Origin: Auanema rhodensis
Taxonomy: Eukaryota > Nematoda > Chromadorea > Rhabditida > Rhabditidae
Length of the DNA: 64,000 nucleotides
NCBI GenBank assembly: GCA_964057225.1
Contig: OZ059899.1
Location: forward strand, 10,354,001-10,418,000
Direction: 5' to 3'
In this document: positions 40,901 through 53,347 of the stretch, piece by piece
Position numbering within the stretch: position 1 is the stretch's first letter
How the letters are laid out: the number at the start of each line of letters is the position of its first letter
The notes under the pieces: model-generated
The model's input: the letters and a program-made list of their open reading frames with translations, nothing else
Told to the model about the DNA's origin: nothing
Databases searched by the model: none
Made by a program: the position numbers and the translations under genes

Positions 40901-43900
40901 GCCTATTAGTTTGAAATTTTATGTCTTACAGTTCTCCAACAGAACAGACTGATCCTGATTTCTCTATGATTACATAAAACTCTCGTTTGATATAAAAAAA
41001 GAAGAGGAATAACGTTTCCAGGATGTCAATGATATCGAATCTAGTGATATTGTAAAAAAATGTAATGTCAGCTCCATAGGTTTTCTCTTAATTTCTCTCA
41101 TCACAATTGTCTTAGTTTTTTTTCTCATAAGAGTTTCTGAAATCTTAGGTGAACAAGGCCGTATATATTTTTTTCTGGAATTCGAAAGCATTTGGGATGG
41201 AAATTAGAAAGAAAAAAACTAGTTTTTCCTACTTTAAAACAAACAATAAGAAATAAAATAAAAAAGATTGTTAGATATCCAATTTAAACTTATACATTTA
41301 CTTTGATAAAGAGCCTATTAGTTTGAAATTTTATGTCTTACAGTTCTCCAACAGAACAGACTGATCCTGATTTCTCTATGATTACATAAAACTCTCGTTT
41401 GATATAAAAAAAGAAGAGGAATAACGTTTCCAGGATGTCAATGATATCGAATCTAGTGATATTGTAGAAAAATGTAATGTCAGCTCCATAGGTTTTCTCT
41501 TAATTTCTCTCATCACAATTGTCTTAGTTTTTTTTCTCAAAAGAGTTTCTGAAATCTTAGGTGAACAAGGCCGTATATATTTTTTTCTGGAATTCGAAAG
41601 CATTTGGGATGGAAATTGGAAAGAAAAGAACTAGTTTTTCCTACTTTAAAACAAACAATGAAAAATAAAAAAAAAAGATTGTTAGATATCCAATTTAAAC
41701 TTATACATTTACTTCGATAAAGAGCCTATTAGTTTGAAGTTTTATGTCTTACAGTTCTCCAACAGAACAGACTGATCCTGATTTCTCTATGATTACATAA
41801 AACTCTCGTTTGATATAAAAAAAGAAGAGGAAGAACGTTTCCAGGATGTCAATAATATCGAATCTAGTGATATTGTAGAAAAATGTAATGTCAGCTCCAT
41901 AGGTTTTCTCTTAATTTCTCTCATCACAATTGTCTTAGTTTTTTTTCTCATAAGAGTTTCTGAAATCTTAGGTGAACAAGGCCGTATATATTTTTTTCTG
42001 GAATTCGAAAGCATTTGGGATGGAAATTATAAAGAAAAGAACGAGTTTTTCCTATTTTAAAACAAACAAAAAAAAATAAAATGAAAAAGATTGTTAGATA
42101 TCCAATTTAAACTTATACATTTACTTTGATAAAGAGCCTATTAGTTTGAAATTTTATGTCTTACAGTTCTCCAACAGAACAGACTGATCCTGATTTCTCT
42201 ATGATTACATAAAACTCTCGTTTGATATAAAAAAAGAAGAGGAATAACGTTTCCAGGATGTCAATGATATCGAATCTAGTGATATTGTAGAAAAATGTAA
42301 TGTCAGCTCCATAGGTTTTCTCTTAATTTCTCTCATCACAATTGTCTTAGTTTTTTTTCTCATAAGAGTTTCTGAAATCTTAGGTGAACAAGGCCGTATA
42401 TATTTTTTTCTGGAATTCGAAAGCATTTGGGATGGAAATTAGAAAGAAAAAAACTAGTTTTTCCTACTTTAAAACAAACAATAAGAAATAAAATAAAAAA
42501 GATTGTTAGATATCCAATTTAAACTTATACATTTACTTCGATAAAGAGCCTATTAGTTTGAAATTTTATGTCTTACAGTTCTCCAACAGAACAGACTGAT
42601 CCTGATTTCTCTATGATTTTATAAAACTCTCGTTTGATATAAAAAAAGAAGAGGAATAACGTTTCCAGGATGTCAATGATATCGAATCTAGTGATATTGT
42701 AGAAAAATGTAATGTCAGCTCCATAGGTTTTCTCTTAATTTCTCTCATCACAATTGTCTTAGTTTTTTTTCTCATAAGAGTTTCTGAAATCTTAGGTGAA
42801 CAAGGCCGTATATATTTTTTTCTGGAATTCGAAAGCATTTGGGATGGAAATTATAAAGAAAAGAACTAGTTTTTCCTATTTTAAATCAAACAAAAAAAAA
42901 TAAAATGAAAAAGATTGTTAGATATCCAATTTAAACTTATACATTTGCTTCGATAAAGAGCCTATTAGTTTGAAATTTTATGTCTTACAGTTCTCCAACA
43001 GAACAGACTGATCCTGATTTCTCTATGATTACATAAAACTCTCGTTTGATATAAAAAAAGAAGAGGAATAACGTTTCCAGGATGTCAATGATATCGAATC
43101 TAGTGATATTGTAGAAAAATGTAATGTCAGCTCCATAGGTTTTCTCTTAATTTCTCTCATCACAATTGTCTTAGTTTTTTTTCTCATAAGAGTTTCTGAA
43201 ATCTTAGGTGAACAAGGCCGTATATATTTTTTTCTGGAATTCGAAAGCATTTGGGATGGAAATTAGAAAGAAAAAAACTAGTTTTTCCTACTTTAAAACA
43301 AACAATAAGAAATAAAATAAAAAAGATTGTTAGATATCCAATTTAAACTTATACATTTACTTCGATAAAGAGCCTATTAGTTTGAAATTTTATGTCTTAC
43401 AGTTCTCCAACAGAACAGACTGATCCTGATTTCTCTATGATTTTATAAAACTCTCGTTTGATATAAAAAAAGAAGAGGAATAACGTTTCCAGGATGTCAA
43501 TGATATCGAATCTAGTGATATTGTAGAAAAATGTAATGTCAGCTCCATAGGTTTTCTCTTAATTTCTCTCATCACAATTGTCTTAGTTTTTTTTCTCATA
43601 AGAGTTTCTGAAATCTTAGGTGAACAAGGCCGTATATATTTTTTTCTGGAATTCGAAAGCATTTGGGATGGAAATTATAAAGAAAAGAACTAGTTTTTCC
43701 TATTTTAAATCAAACAAAAAAAAATAAAATGAAAAAGATTGTTAGATATCCAATTTAAACTTATACATTTGCTTCGATAAAGAGCCTATTAGTTTGAAAT
43801 TTTATGTCTTACAGTTCTCCAACAGAACAGACTGATCCTGATTTCTCTATGATTACATAAAACTCTCGTTTGATATAAAAAAAGAAGAGGAATAACGTTT

Positions 43901-44485
43901 CCAGGATGTCAATGATATCGAATCTAGTGATATTGTAAAAAAATGTAATGTCAGCTCCATAGTTTTTCTCTTAATTTCTCTCATCACAATTGTCTTAGTT
44001 TTTTTTCTCATAAGAGTTTCTGAAATCTTAGGTGAACAAGGCCGTATATATTTTTTTCTGGAAATCGAAAGCATTTGGGATGGAAATTAGAAAGAAAAGA
44101 ACTAGTTTTTCCTATTTTAAAACAAACAAAAAAAAATAAAATAAAAAAGATTGTTAGATATCCAATTTAAACTCATACATTTACTTTGATAAAGAGCCTA
44201 TTAGTTTGAAATTTTATGTCTTACAGTTCTCCAACAGAACAGATTGATCCTGATTTCTCTATGATTACATAAAACTCTCGTTTGATATAAAAAAGAAGAG
44301 GAATAACGTTTCCAGGATGTCAATGATATCGAATCTAGTGATATTGTAGAAAAATGTAATGTCAGCTCCATAGGTTTTCTCTTAATTTCTCTCATCACAA
44401 TTGTCTTAGTTTTTTTTCTCATAAGAGTTTCTGAAATCTTAGGTGAACAAGGCCGTATATATTTTTTTCTGGAATTCGAAAGCAT
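31912..44485. repeat. Higher-order repeat region, six-monomer 2470-bp period with a three-monomer insertion
   Basis: The ordered units are CTCAAAAGAG, CATAGCTTTTC, plain A, GATTTTATAAAAC, GGAAATCGAAAGC (EcoRI site lost), and CAGATTGATCC with one fewer A. They occur from 31912, 36029 and 38499, and in changed form from 41382. The last three units of the block are duplicated in tandem (33141-34191 and 34376-35426, shift 1235 bp). GATTTTATAAAAC units also alternate at two-monomer spacing near 39728/40552 and 42611/43435. Confidence 0.84.
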
Positions 44486-45685
44486 TTGGGATGGAAATTA
44501 TAAAGAAAAGAACTAGTTTTTCCTATTTTAAAACAAACAAAAAAAAATAAAATGAAAAAGATTGTTAGATATCCAATTTAAACTTATACATTTACTTCGA
44601 TAAAGAGCCTATTAGTTTGAAATTTTATGTCTTACAGTTCTCCAACAGAACAGACTGATCCTGATTTCTCTATGATTACATAAAACTCTCGTTTGATATA
44701 AAAAAAGAAGAGTAATAACGTTTCCAGGATGTCAATGATATCGAATCTAGTGATATTGTAAAAAAATGTAATGTCAGCTCCATAGGTTTTCTCTTAATTT
44801 CTCTCATCACAATTGTCTTAGTTTTTTTTCTTATAAGAGTTTCTGAAATTTTAGGTGAACAAGGCCGTATATATTTTTTTCTGGAATTCGAAAGCATTTG
44901 GGATGGAAATTAGAAAGAAAAGAACTAGTTTTTCCTACTTTAAAACAAACAATAAGAAATAAAATAAAAAAGATTGTTAGATATCCAATTTAAACTTATA
45001 CATTTACTTCGATAAAGAGCCTATTAGTTTGAAATTTTATGTCTTACAGTTCTCCAACAGAACAGACTGATCCTGATTTCTCTATGATTACATAAAACTC
45101 TCGTTTGATATAATAAAAGAAGAGGAATAACGTTTCCAGGATGTCAATGATATCGAATCTAGTGATATTGTAGAAAAATGTAATGTCAGCTCCATAGGTT
45201 TTCTCTTAATTTCTCTCATCACAATTGTCTTAGTTTTTTTTTCATAAGAGTTTCTGAAATCTTAGGTGAACAAGGCCGTATATATTTTTTTCTGGAATTC
45301 GAAAGCATTTGGGATGGAAATTAGAAAGAAAAGAACTAGTTTTTCCTATTTTAAAACAAACAAAAAAAAATAAAATGAAAAAGATTGTTAGATATCCAAT
45401 TTAAACTTATACATTTACTTCGATAAAGAGCCTATTAGTTTGAAATTTTATGTCTTACAGTTCTCCAACAGAACAGACTGATCCTGATTTCTCTATGATT
45501 ACATAAAACTCTCGTTTGATATAAAAAAAGAAGAGGAATAACGTTTCCAGGATGTCAATGATATCGAATCTAGTGATATTGTAGAAAAATGTAATGTCAG
45601 CTCCATAGGTTTTCTCTTAATTTCTCTCATCACAATAGTCTTAGTTTTTTTTCTCATAAGAGTTTCTGAAATCCTAGTTGAACAA

Positions 45686-45758
45686 GGCCGCGTGGCGCAA
45701 TGGATAACGCGTCTGCCTACGGAGCAGAAGATTGTAGGTTCGAATCCTGCCGTGGTCG
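45686..45758 (+). tRNA. tRNA-Arg (anticodon ACG), copy 5
   Basis: This is an intact 73-nt copy, the first after the 34-kb stretch without tRNA genes; a T7 run lies at 45763-45769. The upstream unit is subfamily A in its body but switches to AATAGTCTTAG and ATCCTAGTTGAACAA close to the tRNA. The downstream spacer has CATTTCACTTG, the right-hand version, instead of CATTTGACTTG. The two tRNA groups therefore descend from separate long-unit lineages even though the tRNA itself is unchanged. Confidence 0.97.
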
Positions 45759-48700
45759 TAAATTTTTTTCATTTCACTTGTCATTTACAAAAATCAAATT
45801 TATCTTCTTCAACGATTATTTTTGCAATGTGTCATAAAAATTTCACAGTTGAACAAAACGTTTTTTAAGTATTTTTTTTGTTGTCAACATATATATTTTC
45901 CTGGAATTCGAAAGCATTTGGGATGGAAATTAGAAAGAAAAGAACTAGTTTTTCCTATTTTAAAACAAACAAAAAAAAATAAAATGAAAAAGATTGTTAG
46001 ATATCCAATTTAAACTTATACATTTACTTCGATAAAGAGCCTATTAGTTTGAAATTTTATGTCTTACAGTTCTCCAACAGAACAGACTGATCCTGATTTC
46101 TCTATGATTACATAAAACTCTCGTTTGATATAAAAAAAGAAGAGGAATAACGTTTCCAGGATGTCAATGATATCGAATCTAGTGAAATTGTAAAAAAATG
46201 TAATGTCAGCTCCATAGGTTTTCTCTTAATTTCTCTCATCACAATTGTCTTAGTTTTTTTTCTCATAAGAGTTTCTGAAATTTTAGGTGAACAAGGCCGT
46301 ATATATTTTTTTCTGGAATTCGAAAGCATTTGGGATGGAAATTAGAAAGAAAAGAACTAGTTTTTCCTACTTTAAAACAAACAATAAGAAATAAAATAAA
46401 AAAGATTGTTAGATATCCAATTTAAACTTATACATTTACTTCGATAAAGAGCCTATTAGTTTGAAATTTTATGTCTTACAGTTCTCCAACAGAACAGACT
46501 GATCCTGATTTCTCTATGATTACATAAAACTCTCGTTTGATATAAAAAAAGAAGAGGAATAACGTTTCCAGGATGTCAATGATATCGAATCTAGTGATAT
46601 TGTAGAAAAATGTAATGTCAGCTCCATAGGTTTTCTCTTAATTTCTCTCATCACAATTGTCTTAGTTTTTTTCTCATAAGAGTTTCTGAAATCTTAGGTG
46701 AACAAGGCCGTATATATTTTTTTCTGGAATTCGAAAGCATTTGGGATGGAAATTAGAAGGAAAAGAACTAGTTTTTCCTACTTTAAAACAAACAATAAGA
46801 AATAAAATAAAAAAGATTGTAAGATATCCAATTTAAACTTATACATTTACTTTGATAAAGAGCCTATTAGTTTGAAATTTTATGTCTTACAGTTCTCCAA
46901 CAGAACAGACTGATCCTGATTTCTCTATGATTACATAAAACTTTCGTTTGATATAAAAAAAGAAGAGGAATAACGTTTCCAGGATGTCAATGATATCGAA
47001 TCTAGTGATATTGTAGAAAAATGTAATGTCAGCTCCATAGGTTTTCTCTTAATTTCTCTCATCACAATTGTCTTAGTTTTTTTTCTCATTAGAGTTTCTG
47101 AAATCTTAGGTGAACAAGGCCGTATATATTTTTTTCTGGAATTCGAAAGCATTTGGGATGGACATTAGAAGGAAAAGAACTAGTTTTTCCTACTTTAAAA
47201 CAAACAATAAGAAATAAAATAAAAAAGATTGTTAGATATCTAATTTAAACTTATACATTTACTTCGATAAAGAGCCTATTAGTTTGAAATTTTATGTCTT
47301 ACAGTTCTCCAACAGAACAGACTGATCCTGATTTCTCTATGATTACATAAAACTCTCGTTTGATATAAAAAAAGAAGAGGAATAACGTTTCCAGGATGTC
47401 AATGATATCGAATCTAGTGATATTGTAGAAAAATGTAATGTCAGCTCCATAGGTTTTCTCTTAATTTCTCTCATCACAATTGTCTTAGTTTTTTTTCTCA
47501 TAAGAGTTTCTGAAATCTTAGGTGAACAAGGCCGTATATATTTTTTTCTGGAATTCGAAAACATTTGGGATGGAAATTAGAAAGAAAAGAACTAGTTTTT
47601 CCTACTTTAAAACAAACAATAAGAAATAAAATAAAAAAGATTGTTAGATATCCAATTTAAACTTATACATTTACTTCGATAAAGAGCCTATTAGTTTGAA
47701 ATTTTATGTCTTACAGTTCTCCAACAGAACAGACTGATCCTGATTTCTCTATGATTACATAAAACTCTCGTTTGATATAAAAAAGAAGAGGAATAACGTT
47801 TCCAGGATGTCAATGATATCGAATCTAGTGATATTGTAGAAAAATGTAATGTCAGCTCCATAGGTTTTCTCTTAATTTCTCTCATCACAATTGTCTTAGT
47901 TTTTTTTCTCATAAGAGTTTCTGAAATCTTAGGTGAACAAGGCCGTATATATTTTTTTCTGGAATTCGAAAGCATTTGGGATGGAAATTATAAAGAAAAG
48001 AACTAGTTTTTCCTATTTTAAAACAAACAAAAAAAAATAAAATGAAAAAGATTGTTAGATATCCATCTTAAACTTATACATTTACTTCGATAAAGAGCCT
48101 ATTAGTTTGAAATTTTATGTCTTACAGTTCTCCAACAGAACAGACTGATCCTGATTTCTCTATGATTACATAAAACTCTCGTTTGATATAAAAAAAGAAG
48201 AGTAATAACGTTTCCAGGATGTCAATGATATCGAATCTAGTGATATTGTAAAAAAGTGTAATGTCAGCTCCATAGGTTTTCTCTTAATTTCTCTCATCAC
48301 AATTGTCTTAGTTTTTTTTCTTATAAGAGTTTCTGAAATTTTAGGTGAACAAGGCCGTATATATTTTTTTCTGGAATTCGAAAGCATTTGGGATGGAAAT
48401 TAGAAAGAAAAGAACTAGTTTTTCCTACTTTAAAACAAACAATAAGAAATAAAATAAAAAAGATTGTTAGATATCCAATTTAAACTTATACATTTACTTC
48501 GATAAAGAGCCTATTAGTTTGAAATTTTATGTCTTACAGTTCTCCAACAGAACAGACTGATCCTGATTTCTCTATGATTACATAAAACTCTCGTTTGATA
48601 TAATAAAAGAAGAGGAATAACGTTTCCAGGATGTCAATGATATCGAATCTAGTGATATTGTAGAAAAATGTAATGTCAGCTCCATAGGTTTTCTCTTAAT

Positions 48701-49176
48701 TTCTCTCATCACAATTGTCTTAGTTTTTTTCTCATAAGAGTTTCTGAAATCTTAGGTGAACAAGGCCGTATATATTTTTTTCTGGAATTCGAAAGCATTT
48801 GGGATGGAAATTAGAAAGAAAAGAACTAGTTTTTCCTATTTTAAAACAAACAAAAAAAAAATAAAATGAAAAAGATTGTTAGATATCCAATTTAAACTTA
48901 TACATTTACTTCGATAAAGAGCCTATTAGTTTGAAATTTTATGTCTTACAGTTCTCCAACAGAACAGACTGATCCTGATTTCTCTATGATTACATAAAAC
49001 TCTCGTTTGATATAAAAAAAAAAGAGGAATAACGTTTCCAGGATGTCAATGATATCGAATCTAGTGATATTGTAGAAAAATGTAATGTCAGCTCCATAGG
49101 TTTTCTCTTAATTTCTCTCATCACAATAGTCTTAGTTTTTTTTCTCATAAGAGTTTCTGAAATCCTAGTTGAACAA
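45759..49176. repeat. Rest of long unit 5 and seven short units
   Basis: The long unit ends at 46294 (609 bp), and seven short A units follow. Several have one T fewer in the AGTTTTTTTCTC tract, and these alternate with full-length-tract units to give an 823-bp dimer pattern. The block around 44.2-46.3 kb recurs about 3490 bp downstream at 47.7-49.8 kb. No gene is seen. Confidence 0.9.
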
Positions 49177-49249
49177 GGCCGCGTGGCGCAATGGATAACG
49201 CGTCTGCCTACGGAGCAGAAGATTGTAGGTTCGAATCCTGCCGTGGTCG
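49177..49249 (+). tRNA. tRNA-Arg (anticodon ACG), copy 6
   Basis: The sequence is unchanged from the intact copies, and a T7 run lies at 49254-49260. The flank is of the right-hand type (ATCCTAGTTGAACAA upstream, CATTTCACTTG downstream). Unlike most long units, this one continues into AAATAAAATAAAAAAG, AAACTCATACATTTACTTTG and CAGATTGATCC. That combination is otherwise typical of short units near 33.9, 35.1, 38.0 and 44.2 kb, so the unit is a mosaic produced by exchange with tRNA-less units. Confidence 0.97.
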
Positions 49250-51432
49250 TAAATTTTTTTCATTTCACTTGTCATTTACAAAAATCAAATTTATCTTCTT
49301 CAACGATTATTTTTGCAATGTGTCACAAAAATTTCACAGTTGAACAAAACGTTTTTTAAGAATTTTTTTTGTTGTCAACATATATATTTTCCTGGAATTC
49401 GAAAGCATTTGGGATGGAAATTAGAAAGAAAAGAACTAGTTTTTCCTATTTTAAAACAAACAAAAAAAAATAAAATAAAAAAGATTGTTAGATATCCAAT
49501 TTAAACTCATACATTTACTTTGATAAAGAGCCTATTAGTTTGAAATTTTATGTCTTACAGTTCTCCAACAGAACAGATTGATCCTGATTTCTCTATGATT
49601 ACATAAAACTCTCGTTTGATATAAAAAAAGAAGAGGAATAACGTTTCCAGGATGTCAATGATATCGAATCTAGTGATATTGTAAAAAAATGTAATGTCAG
49701 CTCCATAGGTTTTCTCTTAATTTCTCTCATCACAATTGTCTTAGTTTTTTTTCTCATAAGAGTTTCTGAAATTTTAGGTGAACAAGGCCGTATATATTTT
49801 TTTCTGGAATTCGAAAGCATTTGGGATGGAAATTAGAAAGAAAAGAACTAGTTTTTCCTACTTTAAAACAAACAATAAGAAATAAAATAAAAAAGATTGT
49901 TAGATATCCAATTTAAACTTATACATTTACTTCGATAAAGAGCCTATTAGTTTGAAATTTTATGTCTTACAGTTCTCCAACAGAACAGACTGATCCTGAT
50001 TTCTCTATGATTACATAAAACTCTCGTTTGATATAAAAAAAGAAGAGGAATAACGTTTCCAGGATGTCAATGATATCGAATCTAGTGATATTGTAGAAAA
50101 ATGTAATGTCAGCTCCATAGGTTTTCTCTTAATTTCTCTCATCACAATTGTCTTAGTTTTTTTCTCATAAGAGTTTCTGAAATCTTAGGTGAACAAGGCC
50201 GTATATATTTTTTTCTGGAATTCGAAAGCATTTGGGATGAAAATTAGAAGGAAAAGAACTAGTTTTTCCTACTTTAAAACAAACAATAAGAAATAAAATA
50301 AAAAAGATTGTTAGATATCCAATTTAAACTTATACATTTACTTCGATAAAGAGCCTATTAGTTTGAAATTTTATGTCTTACAGTTCTCCAACAGAACAGA
50401 CTGATCCTGATTTCTCTATGATTACATAAAACTCTCGTTTGATATAAAAAAAGAAGAGTAATAACGTTTCCAGGATGTCAATGATATCGAATCTAGTGAT
50501 ATTGTAAAAAAGTGTAATGTCAGCTCCATAGGTTTTCTCTTAATTTCTCTCATCACAATTGTCTTAGTTTTTTTTCTTATAAGAGTTTCTGAAATTTTAG
50601 GTGAACAAGGCCGTATATATTTTTTTCTGGAATTCGAAAGCATTTGGGATGGAAATTAGAAAGAAAAGAACTAGTTTTTCCTACTTTAAAACAAACAATA
50701 AGAAATAAAATAAAAAAGATTGTTAGATATCCAATTTAAACTTATACATTTACTTCGATAAAGAGCCTATTAGTTTGAAATTTTATGTCTTACAGTTCTC
50801 CAACAGAACAGACTGATCCTGATTTCTCTATGATTACATAAAACTCTCGTTTGATATAATAAAAGAAGAGGAATAACGTTTCCAGGATGTCAATGATATC
50901 GAATCTAGTGATATTGTAGAAAAATGTAATGTCAGCTCCATAGGTTTTCTCTTAATTTCTCTCATCACAATTGTCTTAGTTTTTTTCTCATAAGAGTTTC
51001 TGAAATCTTAGGTGAACAAGGCCGTATATATTTTTTTCTGGAATTCGAAAGCATTTGGGATGGAAATTAGAAAGAAAAGAACTAGTTTTTCCTATTTTAA
51101 AACAAACAAAAAAAAAATAAAATGAAAAAGATTGTTAGATATCCAATTTAAACTTATACATTTACTTCGATAAAGAGCCTATTAGTTTGAAATTTTATGT
51201 CTTACAGTTCTCCAACAGAACAGACTGATCCTGATTTCTCTATGATTACATAAAACTCTCGTTTGATATAAAAAAAAAAGAGGAATAACGTTTCCAGGAT
51301 GTCAATGATATCGAATCTAGTGATATTGTAGAAAAATGTAATGTCAGCTCCATAGGTTTTCTCTTAATTTCTCTCATCACAATAGTCTTAGTTTTTTTTC
51401 TCATAAGAGTTTCTGAAATCCTAGTTGAACAA
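49250..51432. repeat. Rest of long unit 6 and four short units
   Basis: The long unit ends at 49785. Four short A units fill the space to the next tRNA, including the copy with AGAGTAATAACG and TTCTTATAAG near 50455-50585 and the GATATAATAAAAG copy near 50856. No gene is seen. Confidence 0.9.
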
Positions 51433-51505
51433 GGCCGCGTGGCGCAATGGATAACGCGTCTGCCTACGGAGCAGAAGATTGTAGGTTCGAATCCTGCCGT
51501 GGTCG
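51433..51505 (+). tRNA. tRNA-Arg (anticodon ACG), copy 7
   Basis: This intact gene lies exactly 2256 bp after the preceding copy, inside the tandem duplication, and a T7 run is at 51510-51516. Flanks and spacer are essentially identical to those of its partner, including GTGTCACAAAAATT and CAGATTGATCC. It therefore looks like one of the most recent tRNA duplications in the window. Confidence 0.97.
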
Positions 51506-53274
51506 TAAATTTTTTTCATTTCACTTGTCATTTACAAAAATCAAATTTATCTTCTTCAACGATTATTTTTGCAATGTGTCACAAAAATTTCACAGTTGAA
51601 CAAAACGTTTTTTAAGAATTTTTTTTGTTGTCAACATATATATTTTCCTGGAATTCGAAAGCATTTGGGATGGAAATTAGAAAGAAAAGAACTAGTTTTT
51701 CCTATTTTAAAACAAACAAAAAAAAATAAAATAAAAAAGATTGTTAGATATCCAATTTAAACTCATACATTTACTTTGATAAAGAGCCTATTAGTTTGAA
51801 ATTTTATGTCTTACAGTTCTCCAACAGAACAGATTGATCCTGATTTCTCTATGATTACATAAAACTCTCGTTTGATATAAAAAAAGAAGAGGAATAACGT
51901 TTCCAGGATGTCAATGATATCGAATCTAGTGATATTGTAAAAAAATGTAATGTCAGCTCCATAGGTTTTCTCTTAATTTCTCTCATCACAATTGTCTTAG
52001 TTTTTTTTCTCATAAGAGTTTCTGAAATTTTAGGTGAACAAGGCCGTATATATTTTTTTCTGGAATTCGAAAGCATTTGGGATGGAAATTAGAAAGAAAA
52101 GAACTAGTTTTTCCTACTTTAAAACAAACAATAAGAAATAAAATAAAAAAGATTGTTAGATATCCAATTTAAACTTATACATTTACTTCGATAAAGAGCC
52201 TATTAGTTTGAAATTTTATGTCTTACAGTTCTCCAACAGAACAGACTGATCCTGATTTCTCTATGATTACATAAAACTCTCGTTTGATATAAAAAAAGAA
52301 GAGGAATAACGTTTCCAGGATGTCAATGATATCGAATCTAGTGATATTGTAGAAAAATGTAATGTCAGCTCCATAGGTTTTCTCTTAATTTCTCTCATCA
52401 CAATTGTCTTAGTTTTTTTCTCATAAGAGTTTCTGAAATCTTAGGTGAACAAGGCCGTATATATTTTTTTCTGGAATTCGAAAGCATTCGGGATGGAAAT
52501 TAGAAGGAAAAGAACTAGTTTTTCCTACTTTAAAACAAACAATAAGAAATAAAATAAAAAAGATTGTAAGATATCCAATTTAAACTTATACATTTACTTT
52601 GATAAAGAGCCTATTAGTTTGAAATTTTATGTCTTACAGTTCTCCAACAGAACAGACTGATCCTGATTTCTCTATGATTACATAAAACTCTCGTTTGATA
52701 TAAAAAAAGAAGAGGAATAACGTTTCCAGGATGTCAATGATATCGAATCTAGTGATATTGTAGAAAAATGTAATGTCAGCTCCATAGGTTTTCTCTTAAT
52801 TTCTCTCATCACAATTGTCTTAGTTTTTTTTCTCATTAGAGTTTCTGAAATCTTAGGTGAACAAGGCCGTATATATTTTTTTCTGGAATTCGAAAGCATT
52901 TGGGATGGACATTAGAAGGAAAAGAACTAGTTTTTCCTACTTTAAAACAAACAATAAGAAATAAAATAAAAAAGATTGTTAGATATCCAATTTAAACTTA
53001 TACATTTACTTCGATAAAGAGCCTATTAGTTTGAAATTTTATGTCTTACAGTTCTCCAACAGAACAGACTGATCCTGATTTCTCTATGATTACATAAAAC
53101 TCTCGTTTGATATACAAAAAGGAGAGGAATAACGTTTCCAGGATATCAATGATATCGAATCTAGTGATATTGTAGAAAAATGTAATGTCAGCTCCATAGT
53201 TTTTCTCTAAATTTCTCTCATCACAATAGTCTTATTTTTTTTTCATAAGAGTTTCTGAAATCTTAGTTGAACAA
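51506..53274. repeat. Rest of long unit 7 and three short units
   Basis: The long unit ends at 52041. Short units start at 52042, about 52453 and 52865. The last is a 410-bp subfamily B unit, the first B unit since 11.3 kb. The unit starting near 52453 has a private T-to-C change giving GCATTCGGGATGG. No gene is seen. Confidence 0.9.
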
Positions 53275-53347
53275 GGCCGCGTGGCGCAATGGATAACGCG
53301 TCTGCCTACGGAGCAGAAGATTGTAGGTTCGAATCCTGCCGTGGTCG
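53275..53347 (+). tRNA. tRNA-Arg (anticodon ACG), copy 8
   Basis: This intact copy is preceded by a subfamily B unit ending in ATCTTAGTTGAACAA, like the left-hand tRNA loci, but its downstream spacer has the right-hand CATTTCACTTG. The junction between the two lineages must therefore fall within or near the tRNA itself. A T7 run lies at 53352-53358. Confidence 0.97.

Larger units (their letters stand above)
11383..45685. repeat. Rest of long unit 4 and about 82 short units with no tRNA
   Basis: The long unit ends at 11918, and the next tRNA is not reached until 45686. The intervening 33.8 kb divides into about 82 units averaging 412 bp, essentially all subfamily A. Variant landmarks recur in fixed order, so the stretch is built of nested higher-order repeats. 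Examples are a five-monomer 2059-bp period at about 12.5-23 kb and six- and three-monomer periods at about 31.9-44 kb. No RNA gene, mobile element or credible protein gene is seen. Confidence 0.92.
48080..52486. repeat. Tandem duplication, 2256-bp shift, carrying tRNA copies 6 and 7
   Basis: About 48080-50230 and 50336-52486 match closely in the same order. Shared private variants are GTAAAAAAGTGTAATG (near 48250 and 50506), GATATAATAAAAG (near 48600 and 50856), a ten-A run before GAGG (near 49015 and 51271), GTGTCACAAAAATT in the long-unit spacer, and CAGATTGATCC after it. The block holds one long unit and about four short units per copy. Confidence 0.86.

Noticed and set aside
29434-43662. 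TATA box from the GATTTTATAAAAC and TTATATAAAAC variants
   Set aside because: The common form is TTACATAAAAC, so the TATA-like form is a minor variant of an AT-rich site with no transcribed gene at a fitting distance.
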